Source: Catellatospora methionotrophica (lineage in GTDB: Bacteria > Actinomycetota > Actinomycetes > Mycobacteriales > Micromonosporaceae). From it: 64,000 nucleotides of DNA. Numbering within the stretch: the stretch's first letter is position 1; every line of letters starts with the position of its first letter. The stretch is from positions 371,207 through 435,206 of the forward strand of contig NZ_JAAOTJ010000003.1 of NCBI RefSeq assembly GCF_011297335.1, written 5' to 3'. Made by a program: the position numbers and the translations under genes. Below the pieces are notes generated by a model. It was not told where the DNA came from. It did no database searches and saw nothing but the letters and a program-made list of their open reading frames with translations. Of the stretch, positions 32,908 to 40,428 are shown one piece after another.

Positions 32908-34092
32908 ATGGTCGATGCTGGAGGCGTGTACGACGTCGCGATCGTCGGGGCCGGCCCGGCCGGGTCTGCTGCCGCGCTGGCCGCCGCGCTGGCCGGGGCC
33001 AGCGTGCTGCTGCTGGACCGGGACGTGTTCCCGAGGGACAAGGCCTGCGGCGACGGCATCGCCCAGCAGGGGCTGGACGTGCTGGCCGGGCTCGGGGTCA
33101 CCGGGCTGACCGACGGCTTCGCCCCGATCGGGTCGCTGCGCCTGACCGGGCCGGGCGGCGCGCAGGCGGCCGGTGAGCTGCCCGAACCCGCGTACGTCAT
33201 CCCACGCGCGGTGTTCGACGCCCGCCTGGTCGCCGCCGCGCTGCGGGCCGGTGCCACGTTCGGCCAGCACACGGTACGCAGCCTGACGGTGCGCCCGGAC
33301 CACGTCGACCTGGGCGACGGCCTGGCCGCCCGGGTCGTGATCGGGGCCGACGGCGCGAACTCGACCGTACGCAGGGCGCTCGGCCTGCCCCGCAACCCGC
33401 CGGACCGGCTGGCCGTGGCCATCCGCGCCTACGCGCCGGACCCGCCCGCGCCGGGAGACGCCGTGCCTTTCGGCACCACGACGGAGCGGCCTGCCGCAGG
33501 CGAGCAGCGGATCGTGATGACCGGGCAGCGGTGGCCCGCCTACGCGTGGTCGTTCCCGATCGGCGACGGGCGGCGCAACGTCGGCTACGGGGAACTGACG
33601 TCAAGCGGCCCGCTCAGCCGAACGCACCTGCTGGAACGGATGCACGCGCTGCTGGGCGACACCGACGCGGGCTCGCTGGCCGACGCGCGGGCGCACCACC
33701 TGCCGCTGTCGACGTGGCGGCCCCGGCCGGGGCACGGGCGGCTGCTGCTGGCCGGGGACGCGCTGTCGCTGATCAACCCGTTCACCGGCGAGGGCATCTT
33801 CTACGCGGTGCTGTCCGGCGCGCTGGCGGGCCGGGCCGCGGTGTCACCGGGCGGCGCTGGCGCGGGGCGGGCGTACACCGTCGCGCTGCGCCGCAGGCTG
33901 GGCCGCCACCTGCGGCATACCAGCCTGGTCGCGCGGCTGACCGCCCGGCCGTGGGTGGTGGACGCGGGCATGCGCGCCGCCGCCCGCCACCGCCACGTCT
34001 TCGACGGTTTCGTCGCCCTCGGCCTCGGTGACGGCCTGCTCACCCCGCGTCTGCTCACCGCCGTGGCCACCGCGGCCGGGCGCCGCGGCTGA
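32908..34092 (+). CDS. Geranylgeranyl-reductase-family flavoprotein
   Basis: The 394-residue FAD-dependent monooxygenase/reductase has DVAIVGAGPAGSAAALAAAL at the N-terminus, LLLDRDVFPRDKACGDGI (the PRxKxCGE-like motif of geranylgeranyl reductases), GADGANSTVRRALGL, and the FAD-ribityl motif LLAGDALSLINPFTGEGI. Members reduce isoprenoids or digeranylgeranyl groups of lipids and quinones. ATG 32908 is chosen; a GTG at 32926 after GGAGG with almost no spacing is an alternative. It is monocistronic. Confidence 0.85.
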   Translation: MVDAGGVYDVAIVGAGPAGSAAALAAALAGASVLLLDRDVFPRDKACGDGIAQQGLDVLAGLGVTGLTDGFAPIGSLRLTGPGGAQAAGELPEPAYVIPRAVFDARLVAAALRAGATFGQHTVRSLTVRPDHVDLGDGLAARVVIGADGANSTVRRALGLPRNPPDRLAVAIRAYAPDPPAPGDAVPFGTTTERPAAGEQRIVMTGQRWPAYAWSFPIGDGRRNVGYGELTSSGPLSRTHLLERMHALLGDTDAGSLADARAHHLPLSTWRPRPGHGRLLLAGDALSLINPFTGEGIFYAVLSGALAGRAAVSPGGAGAGRAYTVALRRRLGRHLRHTSLVARLTARPWVVDAGMRAAARHRHVFDGFVALGLGDGLLTPRLLTAVATAAGRRG

Positions 34093-34189
34093 TCGGGTGC
34101 TTCACCCAAACGTTGCAGAAGCCCGCGTCACGCAGTGGATGCGGACGACTACATTGGACCGGCGCCGTCCACCTACCTGAGGACCGCCG

Positions 34190-35125
34190 ATGACTGATAC
34201 TGCTGTCCGGCCGCGACTGCGGTCGCTGCTGACCGCCACCGCGGTGACGCTGACGATGCTGTTGGCGGGCGCCGCGGCCTGCGAGCCCGAGAACACCGCG
34301 CCCAAGACCGTGGACGACCTGTTCAAGAAGACCGACGTGTACGGTCAGCCGAAGATCAAGATCGGGGTCGCCGAGGACCAGCCGTTGATGGGCCAGATCG
34401 TGAACGGGCGGTTCGAGGGCTTCGACATCGAGATCGCGCGCTACCTCGCCGAATCGCTGGGCTTCAAGGGTGACAGCCGCATCGAATGGGTGCCGCTACA
34501 GACCGAGGACCGCGAGAACGCCCTCGTCTCCGGACAGGTCAACCTCGTGGTGGCCAGCTACTCGATGACCCCCGACCGGGAGAAGGAGATCGACTTCGCC
34601 GGGCCGTACTTCGCCACCAAGCAGGAACTGCTCATCCGCAGCAGCGACCGCGACAAGATCCGCAACCTGAACGACCTCGCCCAGCCCGGCCGGGAGACCT
34701 GCGTCGTCGGCGGATCCACCGGCGAGCGCCAGTTCACCGACCGGGCGCTGAAGGTGTACCCGGCGGCGACCAACCGCGAGTGCCTGGATCGCCTGCTGTC
34801 GGGCAAGTCCCACGCGTACTCCACCGACGAGACGATCCTCGCCGGTTACCTGTCCGAGCACCCCAAGGACCTGTTCATCGTCGACGTGCCGATCGGAGCG
34901 AACGAGCGGCTCGGCGTCGGGGTGTCCAAGCAGGATCCGGAGCTGCGCGACCTGGTCGCGTTCTTCCTGCGCAAGAGCTACGACAACGGCCGGACGACGG
35001 GCACCAGCCCGTGGCTGGCCGCGTACCGGCGCACGCTCGGACCGTGGCTCGGCGACGACACCACGCAGCCGCCCATCGAGGCACCGGACCTGGTGGACTA
35101 CGACGAGAAGGCTCAGAAGCCATGA
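34190..35125 (+). CDS. Amino-acid-type solute-binding lipoprotein
   Basis: The 311-residue SBP_bac_3 protein has a signal with lipobox LAGAAAC. The mature part reads IKIGVAEDQPLMGQIVNGRF, GFDIEIARYLAESLGF, VVASYSMTPDREKEIDFAGPY and later SKQDPELRDLVAFFLRKS, as in glutamate/glutamine-binding proteins. GAGGA precedes the ATG. It overlaps the following membrane gene (ATGA). No ABC permease or ATPase is next to it, which is unusual for an uptake system. Confidence 0.88.
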   Translation: MTDTAVRPRLRSLLTATAVTLTMLLAGAAACEPENTAPKTVDDLFKKTDVYGQPKIKIGVAEDQPLMGQIVNGRFEGFDIEIARYLAESLGFKGDSRIEWVPLQTEDRENALVSGQVNLVVASYSMTPDREKEIDFAGPYFATKQELLIRSSDRDKIRNLNDLAQPGRETCVVGGSTGERQFTDRALKVYPAATNRECLDRLLSGKSHAYSTDETILAGYLSEHPKDLFIVDVPIGANERLGVGVSKQDPELRDLVAFFLRKSYDNGRTTGTSPWLAAYRRTLGPWLGDDTTQPPIEAPDLVDYDEKAQKP

Positions 35126-36129
35126 CCGAGTCCGGCGAGCCGGGGCCGCAGCCGCAGCCACCCCGCAAGATTTCCGCGTGGCGCGCCGGACAGGGCTTCT
35201 GGACGGTGGCGGTCGGTGTGCCCGCCGTCTTCTCGGTGATGCGGCTGTGGATCGAGGCCGGCGGGGAACTGCAGACGACCCTGCTGCTGGTCGCCAACGT
35301 CGGCCCGGTCAACCTGCTGGCCGCGCTGTTCACCACCGCGACCCGGCTGGTCACCACCGGGCTGGTCGCGGTGTTCGCGCTGGGCGCGGTGCTGGCGGTG
35401 AGCACCGGCGACTGGACACGGCGGCGCCCGCTGTTCGCCCGCTGGTACATCATGGCGCCGCCGTGGTTCCTGGCCGGTCTGTTCACCATCGCGCTGGCCA
35501 CCTGGCAGATCATCTACCTGCCGTTGCTGGTGGTGGCCTCGGTCGCGGTGTTCCAGCGGGAGCTGACGCTGCTGGACTGGCCGCGCTGGCGCTGGACGGC
35601 GACCGTCGCGGCGGCGCTGGCCGGATACGGCTGGCTGGTCGCGCCGACGGTGCTGCAGGCCTGGCGGACCGGGGAGCTGTTCGCGGTGGCGCTGCTGGTC
35701 GTGCCGCCGGTGCTGGCGCTGTGCGTGAGCGGGCCGCTGCCCCGGCTGCTGGTGCGGCCGGCGGCGGCGCTGGCACAGCCCGGCATCGCCGTGGTGCTGC
35801 TCGTCGCGGCCGTGCCCGTGGTCATGATCCCGGTGCTGCCGATGACGGTCACCACCGTCGCCACCGCGGCCGGGGTGCCCGAGGAGGTGCGCGGTCACGT
35901 GATCAGCACCGACGACGTCAACACGGTCATCCTGCAGGAGCGCGGCGGGGTCCGCTTCATCGACAACGACGACATCCAGGCGCGGGTGCTGTGTCCCACC
36001 GCCGAGGAGCTGGTGCGCTACCGGTTGTGGGTGCGCGACTTCCACGTCGAGGACTCGCTGCTGGGCGCGCTCGGCCGCCGGGTGCGGCCGATGGCCCCGG
36101 TCAGCGCCGTGTGCCGCATCCCGACCTGA
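35122..36129 (+). CDS. Polytopic membrane protein coupled to the binding lipoprotein
   Basis: The 335-residue protein has about six membrane helices (from TVAVGVPAVFSVMRLWIEAG to AVVLLVAAVPVVMIPVLP) followed by a soluble tail of about 80 residues (NTVILQERGGVRFIDNDDIQ). It lacks the EAA loop of ABC permeases. Its start overlaps the binding-protein stop, so the pair is made together. The arrangement recalls GlnH-GlnX ligand-sensing pairs linked to PknG in actinobacteria, but there is no kinase here and the resemblance is by layout only. Confidence 0.65.
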   Translation: MTESGEPGPQPQPPRKISAWRAGQGFWTVAVGVPAVFSVMRLWIEAGGELQTTLLLVANVGPVNLLAALFTTATRLVTTGLVAVFALGAVLAVSTGDWTRRRPLFARWYIMAPPWFLAGLFTIALATWQIIYLPLLVVASVAVFQRELTLLDWPRWRWTATVAAALAGYGWLVAPTVLQAWRTGELFAVALLVVPPVLALCVSGPLPRLLVRPAAALAQPGIAVVLLVAAVPVVMIPVLPMTVTTVATAAGVPEEVRGHVISTDDVNTVILQERGGVRFIDNDDIQARVLCPTAEELVRYRLWVRDFHVEDSLLGALGRRVRPMAPVSAVCRIPT

Positions 36130-36150
36130 GACGTGGCAGCGCGGCGCCTT

Positions 36151-36211
36151 GATCGCTATCTGCGGTCGAAAGCTGGTGTCTGACCACAGCTGTCGACCGT
36201 AGACAGCGATC
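36151..36211. repeat. Family B dispersed palindrome, copy 2
   Basis: Arms of 25 nt begin GATCGCTATCTGCGGTCG and end CGACCGTAGACAGCGATC, with 3 mismatches. The core GGTGTCTGACCACAG is shared with copy 3. Confidence 0.75.
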
Positions 36212-36302
36212 TCCACGCCGGGCCGCGGGCGGATGTCGCGCGACGGGCGTTAGATGGGGAGCGGATGCACCGCTGCCCAGCTGCGTAGGCGAGGAGACCA
36301 GG

Positions 36303-36758
36303 ATGCAGAAGATCACTCCGTACCTGTGGTTCGACACCCAGGCGGAGGAGGCCGCGGCGCACTACACCGCGATCTTCAAGGACTCGCGGATCGTCAGCAC
36401 CGTGCCGGGTCCCGAGGGCCGGGCCATGCTGGTGAACTTCGAGTTGCAGGGCCAGCCGTTCGTCGGGCTCAACGGCGGGCCCGCGTTCCACTTCACCGAG
36501 GCGATCTCGTTCTTCGTCGACTGCGACGACCAGGCCGAGGTCGACGAGCTGTGGGCGCGGCTGTCCGAGGGCGGCGAGGAGGGCCAGTGCGGCTGGCTCA
36601 AGGACCGGTACGGCGTGTCCTGGCAGATCGTGCCGAAGGCGCTCGGCGAGCTGATGGGCGATCCGGACCCGGCGAAGGCCAGCCGGGTCATGCACGCCAT
36701 GCTCGGCATGACCAAGCTCGACATCCAGGCCCTGCACGACGCCCACGACGGTATCTGA
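36303..36758 (+). CDS. VOC-family (PhnB/3-demethylubiquinone methyltransferase-like) protein
   Basis: This 151-residue protein begins MQKITPYLWFDTQAEEAAAH and has FHFTEAISFFVDCDDQAEVD and GWLKDRYGVSWQIVPKAL, the PhnB-type glyoxalase/VOC signature. The function of this subgroup is not settled; it is often annotated as a 3-demethylubiquinone methyltransferase but lacks a SAM fold. GGAG precedes the ATG. Confidence 0.88.
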   Translation: MQKITPYLWFDTQAEEAAAHYTAIFKDSRIVSTVPGPEGRAMLVNFELQGQPFVGLNGGPAFHFTEAISFFVDCDDQAEVDELWARLSEGGEEGQCGWLKDRYGVSWQIVPKALGELMGDPDPAKASRVMHAMLGMTKLDIQALHDAHDGI

Positions 36759-36773
36759 GCACCCGGCAGGGTT

Positions 36774-36821
36774 AGGAAGGGCACCTTCCACAACGCTTGG
36801 CGTGTGGAAGGTGCCCTTCCT
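36774..36821. terminator. Bidirectional terminator (GGAAGGGCACC type)
   Basis: AGGAAGGGCACCTTCCACA and its exact reverse complement form a 19-bp stem with a 10-base loop between convergent genes. Each arm is itself near-palindromic (GGAAGG-GCA-CCTTCC). Confidence 0.85.
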
Positions 36822-36849
36822 TCGTCAGCGCGGAGCGAGGCGGCGTGGG

Positions 36850-37548
36850 TCAGCTCGCGGGAGCGGTCGACAGGGTCGCCGAGGGTGCGGCGGTGACCGG
36901 TGTGGCCGGTCGGGTTGCGCGCCACAGGGCGGTGGCGAGCCAGAGGCAGCCCGCGGCGACGAGCAGGCCGTGTCCGACCCGGACGGCCGCGGGGGTGAAG
37001 AACTGGGGCAGGAAGGCCGCGAAGCCGACCGCGAACAGCGCGCCGGACAGGCGCGGCAGCACGCCGGAGCGGGCGATGGCCACGGCGGCCATGACCGCGC
37101 CGACGGCGAGCGCGACCAGGCCGACGCCGAAGGTGGTCATCGCGACCGGCTGGTAGCGGATGGCTTCGGCCAGGCCGAGCAGGTCGAGCTGCGCACCGGC
37201 GGCGCTCTCGGCTGCCAGCACGTGCAGCCCGAAGTCCTCCGCGCCGTAGTAGGGCAGGGTGAGCCCGGCGCCGATCCAGGCGGTGACCGCGGCGGTCAGC
37301 GCCAGCGGCTCGGCCCGGGTTCCCTCGACGACGCGGCGCACCGCGAACAGGGCCAGCGGCACCAGGATGAAGCCGATCATCGCGAACAGGTGGGTGGCCA
37401 CCCACCACGGCGAGGACATGGCCTCCTGCGCGCCCTGCAGGGTGGCCTCGTCGCGCCACGGGCGCAGGCCCGGGTACAGGGCGAACATGGTTCCGGCCAG
37501 GGCCAGCGCGGCGGCGGACAGGCGGATCCGGGTCAGGGGTGCGGACAC
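36850..37548 (-). CDS. Membrane protein of unknown function
   Basis: The 232-residue protein has about six membrane helices, including WWVATHLFAMIGFILVPLAL and AWIGAGLTLPYYGAEDFGLH. Such proteins are common in actinomycetes beside TetR regulators. It follows the TetR gene by 11 bases on the same strand and is therefore probably the regulated gene. No transport signature is recognised. Confidence 0.7.
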   Translation of the reverse strand: MSAPLTRIRLSAAALALAGTMFALYPGLRPWRDEATLQGAQEAMSSPWWVATHLFAMIGFILVPLALFAVRRVVEGTRAEPLALTAAVTAWIGAGLTLPYYGAEDFGLHVLAAESAAGAQLDLLGLAEAIRYQPVAMTTFGVGLVALAVGAVMAAVAIARSGVLPRLSGALFAVGFAAFLPQFFTPAAVRVGHGLLVAAGCLWLATALWRATRPATPVTAAPSATLSTAPAS

Positions 37549-37559
37549 GGTTGATCTCC

Positions 37560-38120
37560 TCAGGAATGGGTCGGCAGGGAGTCGAAGAAAGTGTCGATGA
37601 GCTGCTGGTATGTCTCGTCGAGATCGTCGGGCAACCCGAAGCCGCCGGCGGACTCCAGCGACGCGAAGCCGTGCGCGATGACGCGCAGCCGCCGGATGGT
37701 GTGCACCTGCGCGGCGGCGTCGAGCTGCCAGGGGCGCAGCGCGGCCTGGATGACCTCCAGCTGGCGGATGCCCGCCGCGGCCAGTGCGGGGTGGTGCAGT
37801 GGGTCGACGGGCATCACGGCGTAGCGGGCGGGGTGGGCGGCGACGTACGCGCGGTAGGCGTGCATCAGCGCGGTGATCGCGTCCTGCCCGCTGCGGCCCA
37901 TCGCCGCGGCGGCGAAACGGTCCGCGAGTTCGTGCAGAACGCGTACGCCCACCTGGATCTTCAGCTCCGCGAGGCTGCCGACGTGTTTGTAGAGCGAGGG
38001 AGCGGCGACACCGCAGCGCGACGCGACCGCGGCGAGGGTGAGCGCGTCGGCCCCGTGCTCGTCGATGACCTCGACGGCCGCCTGCACGACGGCCTGCGTG
38101 GACAGTCCAGCCCTGGGCAT
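37560..38120 (-). CDS. TetR-family repressor (WHG-type C-terminus)
   Basis: This 186-residue protein has the HTH LAAVASRCGVAAPSLYKHVG at about residues 28-47 and a C-terminal half typical of the WHG/TetR_C_33 group (ALMHAYRAYVAAHPARYAVM). It heads an operon with the membrane protein gene. The imperfect inverted repeat 19 bases upstream is the expected operator. Confidence 0.85.
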   Translation of the reverse strand: MPRAGLSTQAVVQAAVEVIDEHGADALTLAAVASRCGVAAPSLYKHVGSLAELKIQVGVRVLHELADRFAAAAMGRSGQDAITALMHAYRAYVAAHPARYAVMPVDPLHHPALAAAGIRQLEVIQAALRPWQLDAAAQVHTIRRLRVIAHGFASLESAGGFGLPDDLDETYQQLIDTFFDSLPTHS

Positions 38121-38138
38121 CCGGCCACCCCTCGGTTA

Positions 38139-38174
38139 GCTAATGCTGATAGCCGAAAAGCTACTGCCATTAGC
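38139..38174. promoter_or_regulatory. TetR operator with GCTAATG/CATTAGC arms
   Basis: GCTAATGCTGATAGC and GCTACTGCCATTAGC are inverted repeats of each other apart from a short central stretch, separated by 6 bases. They lie directly upstream of the TetR-membrane protein operon. Confidence 0.65.
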
Positions 38175-38413
38175 CATCGCCGTCAAGCCACGCTTCGTCA
38201 ACGGTCAGGCGCGCTCATGAAAACGCACAATCATGGACATAGGGGATGTAATCAGATACAAAAGGCATACCTGATCGAGCGCGTGGCGGGGAAGCGCTCC
38301 AGGTGTGCCGGCCACCGGCTCGCCCTGACACCTGTGCCTGCCGCTACGTCCTCCACAGGCCCAATGTCCATGGTCTACGAGTCGGCTCGGTCGATTCGGG
38401 TTCGGAGGCTGGC

Positions 38414-39661
38414 ATGTCGATTCGAAGGTCCCTGGCGGTGGGGGCGGCGGTGGCGACCGCGTTCCTGCCGGGGCTGCTGAGCACCGCTGCGGCGCAGGCG
38501 GCGGTGATCCCGGGCGTGGGCTCGGCGCCGCTGGTCGCGTACGCCGACCGCAACTTCACCGGAGCCAAGCAGTCCTACGGCGCGGGCGTGTTCGACGCCG
38601 CCAAGAAGGAACTCGGCGTCGTCGGCAACGACGCCATCACCTCGCTTTACGTAGCCTCCGGATACCGGGCCGTGGCCTGCGACAACGGCGGCTCCGACGG
38701 CAACGTCAACAAGGGCTCGCTGGGCGCCTGCCGCTACTTCGACGCCGGGCTGCACGCGTTCGTCGGCGACCTCAACGACAAGATCTCGCTGCTGGCCGTC
38801 ATGGGCAAGCCGGTCAAGGGCACCGCCGTCACCGCGTACCAGGAGACCAAGTTCACCGGCGCCTCGCTGCCGCTGGGCTCGGGCGGCTTCGGCCAGGTCG
38901 CGGGCAACCTGGCCACCCTGGCCGACTCGGTGAAGTCGCTCAAGGTCACCGACGGCTACCGCGTCGTGGCCTGCGACAACGACGCCAAGCCGGGCACCGC
39001 GACGGTCGACCTCGGCAAGTGCCGGCTGTTCCGGGGCGGCGAGCACACCACCGTCGGCGGCGACATGGAGAAGAAGATCTCCCTTGTCGCCGTGGGCGCG
39101 CCGCCGCTGATCGCGACCAGTGACGCCGACATGACCGGGCTGCGCCAGCAGTTCAACCCCGGCGTGTACACCGCGTTCGCCAACGAGCTGGCCACCGTCG
39201 GCAACGACAAGATCACGTCGCTGCGCGTCGCGGACGGCTGGCGCGTGGTCGGCTGCCGCAACGACAGCACCGGACTGAGCGGGCAGGGCGACCTCGGCCT
39301 GTGCCGGATGTTCGGCGCGGGCGAGCACGGCCTGGCCGGCAACGCGCTCAACGACGGCATCTCCACGCTCGTCGTGCAGGCCGGACCCGCCTCGGGCAAC
39401 CTGCTGAACGTGTACGCCGACCGCGACTTCAAGGGCGCGACCGCCACCTTCGGCCCCGGCCTGTACACCGCCGCGGACCTGGCCCCGGTCGGCAACGACG
39501 CGGTCAGCTCGCTGCGTGTGCCCGGTGCCGGGCGCGCCGTGCTCTGCGACAACGACTCCGGTCAGAACCTGGGCGCGTGCCGCCTGTTCGTCAAGAGCGA
39601 CCACCTGTTCGTCGGTGCCGACATCAACGACAAGACCTCGCTGATCGCGCTGGCCCCGTAA
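38414..39661 (+). CDS. Secreted protein with four beta/gamma-crystallin domains
   Basis: This 415-residue protein has a Sec signal (LAVGAAVATAFLPGLLSTAAA) and then four tandem units of about 95 residues. Each unit starts like YADRNFTGAKQSYGAGVF, holds a calcium-binding (N/D)(N/D)xx(S/T)S motif such as GNDAITSLYV or GNDKITSLRV, and closes with LNDKISLLAV or equivalent, giving eight Greek keys. Each unit has a Cys pair (e.g. AVACDN and LGACRYF). Bacterial beta/gamma-crystallins bind Ca2+ and stabilise proteins outside the cell or at the surface. GGAGG lies 5 bases before the ATG. The 293-base upstream gap (38121-38413) holds the TetR operator and an AT-rich patch near 38230-38275. Confidence 0.85.
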   Translation: MSIRRSLAVGAAVATAFLPGLLSTAAAQAAVIPGVGSAPLVAYADRNFTGAKQSYGAGVFDAAKKELGVVGNDAITSLYVASGYRAVACDNGGSDGNVNKGSLGACRYFDAGLHAFVGDLNDKISLLAVMGKPVKGTAVTAYQETKFTGASLPLGSGGFGQVAGNLATLADSVKSLKVTDGYRVVACDNDAKPGTATVDLGKCRLFRGGEHTTVGGDMEKKISLVAVGAPPLIATSDADMTGLRQQFNPGVYTAFANELATVGNDKITSLRVADGWRVVGCRNDSTGLSGQGDLGLCRMFGAGEHGLAGNALNDGISTLVVQAGPASGNLLNVYADRDFKGATATFGPGLYTAADLAPVGNDAVSSLRVPGAGRAVLCDNDSGQNLGACRLFVKSDHLFVGADINDKTSLIALAP

Positions 39662-39676
39662 GCCGTCGCACCGCAA

Positions 39677-39708
39677 GCGGCCCGTGCCACGATCGTGGTG
39701 CGGGCCGC
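39677..39708 (+). terminator. Terminator hairpin after the crystallin gene
   Basis: GCGGCCCGTGCCACG and CGTGGTGCGGGCCGC form a 15-bp stem with two G-T pairs and almost no loop. Confidence 0.65.
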
Positions 39709-39725
39709 CCTCGTGTACGCGGCCG

Positions 39726-40232
39726 TCAGGCTCCGGTGACGCCGTCGACGCCCTCGCGCAGGAAGTCGGCGTGACCGTTGTGCCGGGCGTACTCGTGGAT
39801 CAGGTGCAGCATCACGAAACGCAGCGACACGTCCTCGCCCCAGCGGGCGTTGTGCGCGACCACGTCCAGCGACTCGGCCTCGGCCTCGATGCGCCGCGCG
39901 TGCGCCACCTCGGCCTGCCAGGCCGTGAACGCCTCGGCGCGGGTCGCGCCGGTCGGGTCGTACGCCACCTGGTAGTCGTCGACAGGTGACCAGACCAGGG
40001 TGATGTCCTCGCCCGCGATCACCTTGCGGAACCAGGTGCGCTCCACCTCGCACATGTGCCGGACCAGTCCGAGCAGGGTCAGCGTCGACGGCGGCATGGA
40101 CCGCTCGCGCAGCTGCTCGTCGGTCAGCCCGTCGCACTTCCAGGCCAGGGTGGACCGGTGGTAGTCGAGGAACTGCCGCAGCATCTCCCGCTCCCCGGCG
40201 ATCACCGGCACATCCGGACGCTCGGTCCCCAT
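39726..40232 (-). CDS. DinB-family (DUF664) metal-binding protein
   Basis: This 168-residue four-helix protein has LDYHRSTLAWKCDGLTDEQL, LGLVRHMCEVERTWFRKVI and MLHLIHEYARHNGHADFLRE. The three His positions of the DinB metal site are present. DUF664 members are usually thiol-dependent or bind Ni/Zn; the substrate is unknown. It is monocistronic and convergent with the crystallin gene. Confidence 0.88.
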   Translation of the reverse strand: MGTERPDVPVIAGEREMLRQFLDYHRSTLAWKCDGLTDEQLRERSMPPSTLTLLGLVRHMCEVERTWFRKVIAGEDITLVWSPVDDYQVAYDPTGATRAEAFTAWQAEVAHARRIEAEAESLDVVAHNARWGEDVSLRFVMLHLIHEYARHNGHADFLREGVDGVTGA

Positions 40233-40293
40233 CGCGAAGATCCTTCCCTCGGCAGCCCCCAGTTCTACCAGGCCCCCGGGACCCGCTTGCGAG

Positions 40294-40360
40294 CAAGATC
40301 GCCGTTTCAGGTCAGAACACGGTGTCAGACCACAGATAGTGACCTCGAACAGCGATCTTG
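40294..40360. repeat. Family B dispersed palindrome, copy 3
   Basis: Arms CAAGATCGCCGTTTCAGG and CCTCGAACAGCGATCTTG pair with few mismatches over 21 nt. The spacer keeps GGTGTCAGACCACAG, one base different from copy 2. Confidence 0.75.
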
Positions 40361-40428
40361 CCCGCGAGGCCTGGCGGCCCGCGAAGCCGGGGGTACGGGG
40401 AGAGGGGGCGGGATGCGGGGGGGCGGGG

